A stretch of 5,666 nucleotides of DNA from RBG-13-33-26 sp964430085 (GTDB lineage: Archaea; Nanobdellota; Nanobdellia; Pacearchaeales; GW2011-AR1), in assembly GCA_964430085.1 (NCBI GenBank), contig CAYSES010000027.1, forward strand, positions 1 through 5,666, given 5' to 3'. A model generated the notes under the pieces. That model did no database searches. It was not told where the DNA came from and saw only the letters and a list, made by a program, of their open reading frames with translations. A program made the translations under genes and the position numbers. Shown in pieces: positions 1 to 5,376 of the stretch. Numbering within the stretch: position 1 is the first letter of the stretch; each line of letters begins with the position of its first letter.

Positions 1-6
1 AAAAAG

Positions 7-14
7 ATTTTTAA
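7..14 (+). promoter_or_regulatory. Possible TATA-like box for the first membrane protein gene
   Basis: An ATTTTTAA stretch lies about 40 bases before the preferred ATG at 51. An archaeal TATA box usually sits 25-30 bases before the transcription start, which would give a short leader of about 15 bases that still contains the ribosome binding site at 41-46. The region is AT-rich and cut by the window edge, so this could be chance, or the gene may be read from an upstream promoter. Confidence 0.25.
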
Positions 15-40
15 GATAGGTATTCTTAAGGGATGAATGA

Positions 41-46
41 GAGGTG
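41..46 (+). promoter_or_regulatory. Ribosome binding site that fixes the start at 51
   Basis: GAGGTG is a strong match to the complement of the 3' end of archaeal 16S rRNA and is followed by four bases and then ATG at 51. It lies downstream of the earlier in-frame ATG at 33, so it can only serve the ATG at 51. It therefore argues for a protein starting Met-Ala-Asp-Pro rather than the version six residues longer. Confidence 0.65.
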
Positions 47-50
47 TAAA

Positions 51-1487
51 ATGGCTGATCCTAAACTTGTAGATTACATTAAGATTTCTCTTTCAAGAAA
101 AATTCCTATAGAACAAACTAAGAAAGCCCTTCTCGCAAAAGGTTGGAATGAAGCAGATGTAACCGCAGCAATCAATCAAGCAACTCAAAAACAGCCTGTT
201 AATCCAATGCCCAAAAAAGTAATCAGACCATTACAAAAGCCAATGCCCTCGATTTCTAAACCAATTTCTATTCCAAAAATTCAACCCAAACCAATGGTCC
301 AAAGACAACCTCCAATACTCCCGCCCAAAATACAACAACCGCAGCCAGAAGTCAAGCCTATGAGAGAACCATTAAAAGTTCCTACAGAACCATTTAGACC
401 GCAACAAAAAAAGCCAGAAAAAAAAGGCATGAAAATCAAACTATCTAAAAATTTAATATTCATATTAATAGGAGCTGGATTCCTTGTTTTATTGATAGTT
501 CTTCTCATAGTTTTTAGAGGTTCTTCATCGATTTCAGCTGATAAATTAGCGCAAGGAGCTTCTGTAAGCTTAAAACAAACTAAAGATGTAAAATTTACTG
601 TAAATAATTTAGAACATACTTTGACAGTTAATTCGATATCAGGCAGCTCTGTGAGCATAACAATACTAAGCACCCCCATGACTACCACGTTAAACACAGG
701 AGAAACTAAGAAATTTGATTTTGAGACAGATGGAATATATGATCTTTCTGTTAGGCTTGTTGGAATTGAAAGTGGAAAAGCAGATTTATACATTCAAAAA
801 ATTTCAGAAGAATGTGTTGAAGAATGGGATTGTACTGATTGGGGTGATTGTATTGAAGGAAACCAAACAAGAGTCTGCACTGATTTGACAAAATGCGGAA
901 CACAAAAGAATAAGCCAGCAGAAAGACAAGAATGTGAGGTTATAGTTAGTTGTGAGGAACAAAACGGAAGCATATGTACTGAGAATCAACTTTGTAACGG
1001 GGAGATAACAAATTCTACTGATGGAGACTGTTGTGTTGGGGAGTGTGAGGATATTGAACCTACTAACTGCGGGTCAAGTATTAGCTGCTTTATGGACAAT
1101 GCAGAAAATTGTACAATAGCATCATTAACCTTTGAATCTGATGTGGGAAATGAAACATGGGATGAAACTGTTGAATATTATTTTGAAATAAAAGGACTTA
1201 GCGGTAATGACACATGTGAAGTTTATAATAACTTAACAGATGCATCTGGAAGTTTTACCCAAGATGGTGTTAATGCACTAACAGAGGAAGGAAAGAATGA
1301 AACAGAAATTGATCAATTGGAAGAAGATTTAAATGATGCAATAAATTCTATGATTGGCGATGATGGAACATGTAATTATCCGATTTCAAATCTTATTGAA
1401 GTTTTAGAAGCAATGCGTGATGATGGATTATTTGACCTTTCAAGTTCTAATACAGATGAATATTGTACAGGAGATTTATTTTCTTAG
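51..1487 (+). CDS. Single-pass surface protein: cytosolic helical domain, Pro-rich spacer, membrane anchor, TSP1-like Cys-rich exterior
   Basis: This encodes 478 residues from the ATG at 51, chosen because of the GAGGTG site just before it; an in-frame ATG at 33 would add six residues. Residues 5-44 look like a small UBA/CUE-like three-helix domain of the kind seen at the N-terminus of many DPANN membrane proteins. Residues 47-126 are a low-complexity spacer rich in Pro, Gln and Lys. A lysine-rich flank leads into one hydrophobic helix at 135-155, so by the positive-inside rule the N-terminus is in the cytosol and the C-terminus outside. Residues 162-250 look like a beta-rich domain. Residues 255-295 (EWDCTDWGDC, then TRVC, KCGT and ERQEC) resemble a short thrombospondin type 1 module, and 300-332 form a second cysteine cluster ending CCVGEC. 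The C-terminal 340-478 is acidic, has several Asn-X-Ser/Thr sequons and paired cysteines. It has no visible catalytic motif. An adhesion or scaffold role is inference; the exact function is unknown. Confidence 0.85.
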   Translation: MADPKLVDYIKISLSRKIPIEQTKKALLAKGWNEADVTAAINQATQKQPVNPMPKKVIRPLQKPMPSISKPISIPKIQPKPMVQRQPPILPPKIQQPQPEVKPMREPLKVPTEPFRPQQKKPEKKGMKIKLSKNLIFILIGAGFLVLLIVLLIVFRGSSSISADKLAQGASVSLKQTKDVKFTVNNLEHTLTVNSISGSSVSITILSTPMTTTLNTGETKKFDFETDGIYDLSVRLVGIESGKADLYIQKISEECVEEWDCTDWGDCIEGNQTRVCTDLTKCGTQKNKPAERQECEVIVSCEEQNGSICTENQLCNGEITNSTDGDCCVGECEDIEPTNCGSSISCFMDNAENCTIASLTFESDVGNETWDETVEYYFEIKGLSGNDTCEVYNNLTDASGSFTQDGVNALTEEGKNETEIDQLEEDLNDAINSMIGDDGTCNYPISNLIEVLEAMRDDGLFDLSSSNTDEYCTGDLFS

Positions 1488-1489
1488 AA

Positions 1490-1786
1490 TTAATATAGAT
1501 TAACTTCTCTTGGATCTTTTTTCCATACAGTTTCAAAATTGCCATCGTAATCAAAATCTCTTTGAACTTCTATAAGCTCTCTTCCAAATGTAAATGCATT
1601 CCTGTTTCTATTAAAAGAAGAAATCCTGTAAGTATATTTTAAATCAGGCTTACCATCTTTATTTGTGTCATACTCTTCACTTACAATTAATCCATCTTTT
1701 GTTATGTGAGGATTTCCTAAAGAAGCACAGCCAGTTAAAAGATTTAAACCCAAAACTGCAATTGCTAATTTTTTTCCTAAGTTCAT
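1490..1786 (-). CDS. Small lipoprotein with two calcium-loop-like motifs
   Basis: This encodes 98 residues. The N-terminus is a classical lipoprotein signal: Lys5-Lys6, a hydrophobic stretch at 7-17, then a lipobox Leu17-Thr18-Gly19-Cys20. The mature protein would start at Cys20 with a lipid anchor and about 79 residues outside the membrane. It contains two Asp-rich loops: DTNKDGKPD at 40-48 (DxNxDGxxD) and DFDYDGNFE at 77-85 (DxDxDGxxE), both of the spacing used by EF-hand-like and dockerin-like calcium loops. The short region between them is predicted to be beta-rich. No enzyme motif is visible, and I do not recognise a named family. Its stop lies only 2 bases from the stop of the convergent membrane protein gene. 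The ATG at 1786 is the natural start because it gives a normal signal peptide; a GGAG sequence upstream is too far away to serve it well. Calcium binding is inferred from the motif only. Confidence 0.75.
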   Translation of the reverse strand: MNLGKKLAIAVLGLNLLTGCASLGNPHITKDGLIVSEEYDTNKDGKPDLKYTYRISSFNRNRNAFTFGRELIEVQRDFDYDGNFETVWKKDPREVNLY

Positions 1787-1810
1787 AATGCTGATTAAAT
1801 AATCTCCTTT

Positions 1811-1818
1811 TTAAATAT
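1811..1818 (-). promoter_or_regulatory. TATA-like box proximal to the lipoprotein gene
   Basis: Read on the minus strand this is ATATTTAA within a longer AT stretch, centred about 28 bases before the ATG at 1786. That distance would place the transcription start at or next to the start codon, giving a leaderless message. The alternative is the more distant palindromic box at 1841-1848, which would give a leader of about 30 bases containing the GGAG at 1804-1807. Confidence 0.4.
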
Positions 1819-1840
1819 TACTTATCCCCAATAGTCAATT

Positions 1841-1848
1841 ATTTAAAT
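1841..1848 (+). promoter_or_regulatory. Palindromic TATA-like box for the lipase gene, readable in both directions
   Basis: ATTTAAAT is its own reverse complement and lies in the divergent gap between the lipoprotein and lipase genes. Its centre is about 25 bases before the lipase ATG at 1869, the spacing expected if transcription starts at the ATG. No Shine-Dalgarno-like purine run is present between the box and the ATG, which fits a leaderless message. Because the box is symmetrical it could also drive the lipoprotein gene on the other strand. A clear BRE is not visible on either side. Confidence 0.45.
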
Positions 1849-1868
1849 CTGTAAAAAGTTAATACTAT

Positions 1869-4088
1869 ATGAAAAGAGGAAATAAAAAAGTTAGATTTAT
1901 ACTAAGAGTTGCAACTTCAGTTATTTTGGGGTTTCTTCCTTCTTTCTTGTTTGTTATATTGTTTGTTCAGTATGGCTCTCCTTTTTCAAATTACATCAAG
2001 TTTCTTACAAATTTCAGTTATTCTTTCTGGGCATGGATATCTGCATTTATTATTATGTCCTTGGTATTTTTTGGAGGGAAAATTTTAAGATCAAGAAAAC
2101 ATCTTAAAACACTTTTAAAAAATAAAGTCCTTTTTATCTCTTTAATACTTGGACTTGTTGTAGTTATTGTGCTAGTCTCTGTGCAATTATATTTGTATGT
2201 TAACTTCACTTTAAGGAATGATATCCTGACAGAACTTTCTGTTGACAAAGAGGATATTTTCTTTACAAACCAAACACAGGAGGATATAACATTCAAAATT
2301 TCAGTAACAATGAACCCTTTCTGCACTGCAAAATGTGATTACACTCTTTTTGATTTAAGTAAAGGAGATTATATTGAAGAAGGCTCATTTAACCTTGGAT
2401 CAATACTACCAAAGACAAAAACTTACACCTTAAACAACGATCATCTTGTTCAGGGAAGTCAGGAACTTAATAGATTTGAGATTAGTTGTATGAGCAAGAA
2501 AACTTTTTTATGTTATACAAAGGAAGAAGAAAGTAAAAGGTCTCTTTTGATAACAATCAACTACAATTTAACAGAGGATGATGTTTTGTTTAAGAATGCT
2601 TCAAGATACCAGATAGATTCAATCTGGCAGGAAATTTATTTATCAAAAGGAAGATTAAATGAATCACTTGCAAACATTAACATAATAAATGATTCTTTTT
2701 CAACGCAAGTTTTTTTCCAACAGGCAAGAAACTTATCTAATAGTTTCCTTGATCTTAATCAATCTTCTATCAATTTAAAAAAACTTTGGGAAACTCAAAA
2801 ATTTTCTGATCTTAGAGAAGAACTTCCGGAATTATTGGACAGGACAGTAGATTTCAGTTCAAGGACAGAAGAATTAAAATCAGCTATTATTTTTGATTCA
2901 GATCTTTACAATAATCTTACAGTTAATATTAACGAAAACAGAAAAGTGCTCCAGAAGCTTTCAAATATGAATATGACAAGCGATTTATGCAGTGGATTAA
3001 ATGATTTAATAATTAATTTTAACAGCGCATTTAACAAGTTTGATGAAGAATCAAATCTCTCTCAAAAACAAATTATTGTAGAGAACATTTCTGATGAAGT
3101 AAACAATTTTTATATTAGTGTTATCAGCTCACCAGGAGATTTAGCTTGCTCTTTAAATCAAGAGATTAACAATGGAGCTTTGATAACAATTCAAACAATT
3201 ACACAAGAACCTCAAATTCCTGAATTATCTTTTGAAGAACTTTCTCCTGAATGTTGTTATGATGGAGAATGCGGAAATTGCTGCGAGGATAAATGTTCTG
3301 AAACAAACTATCCAATAATCTTCCTTCACGGATACAGCCTTAACAAAGTAATTCCTCTTGGATATGGTCTTGGAACGTTTACAGAGGTAAAAGACAAACT
3401 TTCATCTGAGGGGTATATTGATGCAGGCGGCATTGTAATCAGTCTTATAAACGAACCAAAAGGCTTGTGGGGCGAACTTAATAATACTGCAATAGATGTT
3501 ACTGCAAGTTACTTTTTTGACACTTACAAAACATCCACAGGGGAAAAAACAACTCCTTCAAGTGTAGATAGTATTGATACTTATGCAATTAGATTAAGGA
3601 GCATAATAGACTTACTTCAATACAAAACAAACAAGGATAAGGTTATACTTGTCGCTCATAGTATGGGTGGGCTTGTTGTTAGGAGATATATACAAGTATT
3701 TGGGGGAGATGATGTTGATAAGGCAATTTTAGTTGCTATTCCTAATCATGGAATTGAGGGAAAAGTCAGGGATTATTGCAGTTTGTTTGGACCAGAGGTT
3801 GCATGCAGCGAGATGGATAAGAATAGCCTTTTCATAAACAAATTAAACAATGCTCCTACAGAAATAGTCCCTACCTACAACATAATAGGGATAGGCTGTG
3901 ACATGGGAAATGATACTGGCGATGGAATTTTAAAAAATTCTACACAATACCTTGATTATGCTACTAATTATTATCTTAAAGGAACTTGCAATGAATTAAC
4001 ATTTGATTTCTTTCATGAAAGCATTATCTTGCCTGATAAAACCCCGGAAATTTATGATTTAATCAAAAAAATTCTTAAGGAAAATTAG
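1869..4088 (+). CDS. Membrane-anchored lipase-like alpha/beta hydrolase with a large external N-terminal region
   Basis: This encodes 739 residues. Three hydrophobic helices lie near the N-terminus (about 10-33, 50-70 and 87-112), after which the chain should be outside the cell. Residues 118-235 look like a beta-rich, Ig-like domain with four cysteines (152, 156, 207, 215). Residues 245-420 are mostly helical and polar with many Asn-X-Ser/Thr sequons. A compact Cys-rich linker at 462-476 holds six cysteines. The hydrolase domain fills 483-739: FLHGY (His487-Gly488, oxyanion region), VAHSMGG with nucleophile Ser598, an IPNHG motif typical of lipases shortly after, Asp685 in GDGIL and His716 in FFHES. 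Order and motif contexts match lipases of the triacylglycerol lipase, LCAT and PGAP1 types; the Ala before His-Ser is also found in Bacillus LipA-type lipases. It probably cleaves an ester or thioester outside the membrane; the substrate cannot be read from sequence. A stand-alone lipase is about 200-300 residues, so over half of this protein is anchor and spacer. It has its own promoter-like box and no ribosome binding site. Confidence 0.88.
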   Translation: MKRGNKKVRFILRVATSVILGFLPSFLFVILFVQYGSPFSNYIKFLTNFSYSFWAWISAFIIMSLVFFGGKILRSRKHLKTLLKNKVLFISLILGLVVVIVLVSVQLYLYVNFTLRNDILTELSVDKEDIFFTNQTQEDITFKISVTMNPFCTAKCDYTLFDLSKGDYIEEGSFNLGSILPKTKTYTLNNDHLVQGSQELNRFEISCMSKKTFLCYTKEEESKRSLLITINYNLTEDDVLFKNASRYQIDSIWQEIYLSKGRLNESLANINIINDSFSTQVFFQQARNLSNSFLDLNQSSINLKKLWETQKFSDLREELPELLDRTVDFSSRTEELKSAIIFDSDLYNNLTVNINENRKVLQKLSNMNMTSDLCSGLNDLIINFNSAFNKFDEESNLSQKQIIVENISDEVNNFYISVISSPGDLACSLNQEINNGALITIQTITQEPQIPELSFEELSPECCYDGECGNCCEDKCSETNYPIIFLHGYSLNKVIPLGYGLGTFTEVKDKLSSEGYIDAGGIVISLINEPKGLWGELNNTAIDVTASYFFDTYKTSTGEKTTPSSVDSIDTYAIRLRSIIDLLQYKTNKDKVILVAHSMGGLVVRRYIQVFGGDDVDKAILVAIPNHGIEGKVRDYCSLFGPEVACSEMDKNSLFINKLNNAPTEIVPTYNIIGIGCDMGNDTGDGILKNSTQYLDYATNYYLKGTCNELTFDFFHESIILPDKTPEIYDLIKKILKEN

Positions 4089-4101
4089 GCATTTTTGCCT
4101 A
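4086..4101 (+). other. Short hairpin overlapping the lipase stop codon
   Basis: TAGGCA and TGCCTA form a perfect 6-base-pair stem around a four-T loop, and the stem begins with the lipase TAG stop codon. No T-run follows, so it is not a bacterial-type intrinsic terminator. It might stabilise or end the lipase message, but a stem this short could also arise by chance. Confidence 0.3.
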
Positions 4102-4118
4102 GCAAAAGCTTTAAAAAA
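4102..4118 (+). promoter_or_regulatory. BRE/TATA-like promoter of the first tiny acidic gene
   Basis: GCAAAAGC followed directly by TTTAAAAAA resembles an archaeal BRE plus TATA box. Counting about 26 bases from the box centre puts the transcription start near 4140, giving a leader of about 25 bases that contains the ribosome binding site at 4150-4155. This supports a separate transcript for the acidic gene rather than read-through from the lipase gene. Confidence 0.5.
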
Positions 4119-4149
4119 GGGACATCCCATTCTAACCTTAAATAAATAT

Positions 4150-4155
4150 GGGGAG
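4150..4155 (+). promoter_or_regulatory. Ribosome binding site of the first tiny acidic gene
   Basis: GGGGAG lies nine bases before the ATG at 4165. It is a fair purine-rich match to the anti-Shine-Dalgarno sequence in an otherwise AT-rich gap. The ATG at 4148 overlaps this run but opens only six codons before a TGA, so 4165 is the usable start. Confidence 0.5.
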
Positions 4156-4164
4156 ACTTATCCA

Positions 4165-4278
4165 ATGACTGAAGGGTATGATGACTACGATGATGAAGAA
4201 TCTGAAACAGATTCAGACTCTGAGGAAGACTTCGAAGAAGAAAAAGACGAAGACACATCATCTGATGAGGAGTGGTAA
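4165..4278 (+). CDS. Tiny, extremely acidic protein (37 residues)
   Basis: The frame runs ATG to TAA and encodes 37 residues, of which 22 are Asp or Glu, with one Lys and no Arg. Runs such as DDYDDEE near the N-terminus and SEEDFEEEKDED in the middle are separated by Ser and Thr, and the protein ends in Glu-Glu-Trp. It has no signal peptide, membrane segment or cysteine, so it should be a soluble and probably disordered cytosolic polypeptide. Support for a real gene comes from a BRE/TATA-like element, a GGGGAG site at good spacing, and a T-rich terminator just after the stop, all within a gap of 266 bases. The frame is also made of codons of the form GAN much more than the AT-rich flanks. I do not recognise a family. 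Acidic tails of this type can bind basic proteins or mimic nucleic acid, but nothing in the sequence singles out one role. A low-complexity non-coding stretch is the main alternative. Confidence 0.6.
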   Translation: MTEGYDDYDDEESETDSDSEEDFEEEKDEDTSSDEEW

Positions 4279-4295
4279 TTAACTCTTTATCTCCT

Positions 4296-4317
4296 ATTTC
4301 TTTTTTTTATTTTTTTT
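4296..4317 (+). terminator. T-rich archaeal-type terminator after the acidic gene
   Basis: Two runs of eight T (4301-4308 and 4310-4317) separated by one A, preceded by a further T-rich stretch, begin about 20 bases after the acidic gene's stop. Archaeal RNA polymerase stops at oligo-T tracts without needing a hairpin, so this should end the acidic gene transcript, and any lipase read-through, before the protease promoter. Confidence 0.6.
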
Positions 4318-4318
4318 A

Positions 4319-4333
4319 CAACAAATTTATATA
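4319..4333 (+). promoter_or_regulatory. BRE/TATA promoter of the metalloprotease gene, probably leaderless
   Basis: CAACAAA followed by TTTATATA is the clearest archaeal BRE/TATA match in the window. The TATA centre is about 25 bases before the ATG at 4355, which places the transcription start at the start codon. There is no Shine-Dalgarno-like run between box and ATG, so a leaderless message is likely. The same geometry is seen at the lipase gene. Confidence 0.65.
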
Positions 4334-4354
4334 ACATAAATGACAAATTAATTT

Positions 4355-5254
4355 ATGAGGTTTAGGGTAGTTTTGGCTTTTATATTTGTTCTTTTTGCAA
4401 CATGTCTTTTAATTTTTTACTGGCTTGTTCCATTCAGGACAATTAATTTTACTTCTCCAGAAAATTCAAATTTTAGTGTTATTGGGGGAGATATGCAATT
4501 TTATCCGAATATGAGATTCCCAGATTCAAAGATTTCTTATAAGATTTCAGATTGTCCTCTTAAAAAAACAAATGATATGCAATATGCTTTTGATATACTA
4601 AGCAATGTAACTGTTTTGCAATTTTATCCTGTTAACAATAATCAGGAAATTTCTGTAACATGCGAAGAGAAGAACAGAATTGATAATGGAATGTTCATAG
4701 CTGGAGAAGGCGGCCCGACTAATATAACATCGGGAAATTTTGCGGTGATTCTTAATGGAGAAATATTGTTAATAAGGTCCTCTGATTGTCCTAGGCCAAA
4801 TATCGCACTACATGAGCTATTTCATGTTCTGGGATTTAAACATTCAACAAATCCGGAAAATATAATGTACAATACAACTAAATGCGATCAGACAATAGGA
4901 ATGGACATGATTCAGTTAATAAATGATTTATATTCTATTCCAAGTTACCCTGATTTAATTTTTAGAAATGTGACTGCTGTTATGAACGGAAAATTTCTCA
5001 ATCTTAATATGACTATCCTTAATTACGGCCTTCGTGATGCAAATGAATCCAATGTAAGCATCTATGCCGATAAAAATTTGATAAAAGAAATCACATTAAA
5101 GCCGCTTTCTGTTGGGTATGGCAGGACAGTTGTTATAGAAAATCTATGGGTTGCACAAAAAAATATTAATGAAATAAATTTGGTTATAGATTCTGATTTT
5201 AATGAAATAAATAAAGAAAATAATAAAATAAAATTAAAAATAAAAGATGATTAA
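4355..5254 (+). CDS. Membrane-anchored metzincin zinc metalloprotease with CARDB-like C-terminal domain
   Basis: This encodes 299 residues. Residues 5-25 form one hydrophobic helix after Arg2 and Arg4, serving as a signal anchor or an uncleaved signal peptide, so the rest lies outside the cell. The catalytic domain spans about 45-195. It carries the zinc motif HELFHVLGFKH at 153-163 (HExxHxxGxxH: ligands His153, His157, His163; general base Glu154), followed eight residues later by a Met-turn, NIMY with Met171. These two features together define metzincins, and the short spacing resembles matrixin- or astacin-like members. Four cysteines (67, 103, 145, 177) could form two external disulfides. 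Residues 199-296 fit a CARDB-like beta-sandwich: PDL at the start, an N-Y-G turn at 223-225, and a closing pattern of Asp, Asn-Glu and Glu-Asn-Asn typical of these adhesion-related domains. No inhibitory cysteine-switch propeptide is evident. It should cut proteins at the cell surface; the target is unknown. Its stop interlocks with that of the convergent acidic gene. Confidence 0.9.
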   Translation: MRFRVVLAFIFVLFATCLLIFYWLVPFRTINFTSPENSNFSVIGGDMQFYPNMRFPDSKISYKISDCPLKKTNDMQYAFDILSNVTVLQFYPVNNNQEISVTCEEKNRIDNGMFIAGEGGPTNITSGNFAVILNGEILLIRSSDCPRPNIALHELFHVLGFKHSTNPENIMYNTTKCDQTIGMDMIQLINDLYSIPSYPDLIFRNVTAVMNGKFLNLNMTILNYGLRDANESNVSIYADKNLIKEITLKPLSVGYGRTVVIENLWVAQKNINEINLVIDSDFNEINKENNKIKLKIKDD

Positions 5255-5322
5255 TTGTCTAACTCAAGATCATCAATGATGTCCTCAAACATTTCGTCTT
5301 CGTTATCAGAATCCTCCTCCAT
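5251..5322 (-). CDS. Second tiny acidic protein (23 residues, or 27 from an earlier ATG)
   Basis: From the ATG at 5322 the frame gives 23 residues, 13 of them Asp or Glu and none basic, starting MEEDSDNEDE and ending with an Asp/Leu-rich tail (DDLELDN). An in-frame ATG at 5334 would add Met-Arg-Gly-Lys. I prefer 5322 because a GAGGGGG run lies just before it, at a spacing like that of the first gene in the window, and because the added residues are basic and out of character. The stop shares bases with the stop of the metalloprotease gene on the other strand. A TATA-like box lies upstream, but the gene also sits only 44 bases after the end of the truncated gene on the same strand, so the two could be co-transcribed. 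The frame is very short and the function unknown; the hydrophobic pattern in the second half (MFEDIIDDLEL) could form a short amphipathic helix. Whether it is expressed is uncertain. Confidence 0.45.
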   Translation of the reverse strand: MEEDSDNEDEMFEDIIDDLELDN

Positions 5323-5324
5323 TT

Positions 5325-5331
5325 TCCCCCT
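5325..5331 (-). promoter_or_regulatory. Purine-rich ribosome binding site that decides the start at 5322
   Basis: On the minus strand GAGGGGG precedes ATG at 5322 by two to three A residues. The spacing is short but close to the four bases seen at the gene starting at 51. Since the run lies downstream of the ATG at 5334, it can only act on the later start. Confidence 0.4.
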
Positions 5332-5363
5332 CATTTTTTATATCCTTTTTACAACAATAATAG

Positions 5364-5376
5364 TTTTTAAATATTT
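5364..5376 (-). promoter_or_regulatory. TATA-like box of the second tiny acidic gene
   Basis: Read on the minus strand the element is AAATATTTAAAAA. Its centre is about 48 bases before the ATG at 5322, which predicts a transcription start near 5343 and a leader of about 20 bases carrying the ribosome binding site. It overlaps the last codons and stop of the truncated upstream gene, so read-through from that gene is the alternative. Confidence 0.4.

Noticed and set aside
33..50. Earlier in-frame ATG for the first membrane protein
   Set aside because: The GAGGTG site lies after this ATG and fits the ATG at 51; the extra six residues do not resemble a natural start of the helical domain.
281..793. 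Minus-strand open frame of 170 codons opposite the first membrane protein gene
   Set aside because: It lies wholly inside a plus-strand gene with clear domains and a good ribosome site. Its product is a mirror of the Pro-rich spacer and membrane region and shows no domain logic of its own.
804..989. Minus-strand open frame of 61 codons opposite the TSP1-like module
   Set aside because: It is antisense to the conserved Cys-rich region, has no ribosome site and only apparent hydrophobicity arising from the opposite strand.
1804..1807. GGAG (minus strand) as ribosome binding site for the lipoprotein gene
   Set aside because: It is about 17 bases from the ATG, too far for a normal site, and a leaderless start from the nearer TATA-like box fits better. 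It remains possible if a longer leader is made.
2018..2326. Minus-strand open frame of 102 codons opposite the lipase membrane region
   Set aside because: It is antisense to the membrane helices and beta domain of the lipase-like protein and has no supporting signal.
4148..4168. Short ATG frame before the acidic gene
   Set aside because: It ends after six codons and overlaps the ribosome binding site of the acidic gene; too short to call, though an overlapping leader peptide cannot be excluded.
4313..5357. A 12-base sequence (TTTTTACAACAA) found at 4313-4324 and again at 5346-5357
   Set aside because: It is a T-run joined to a short A/C-rich stretch in AT-rich intergenic DNA, the flanks differ, and the two copies have different positions relative to gene direction, so chance is the simpler explanation.
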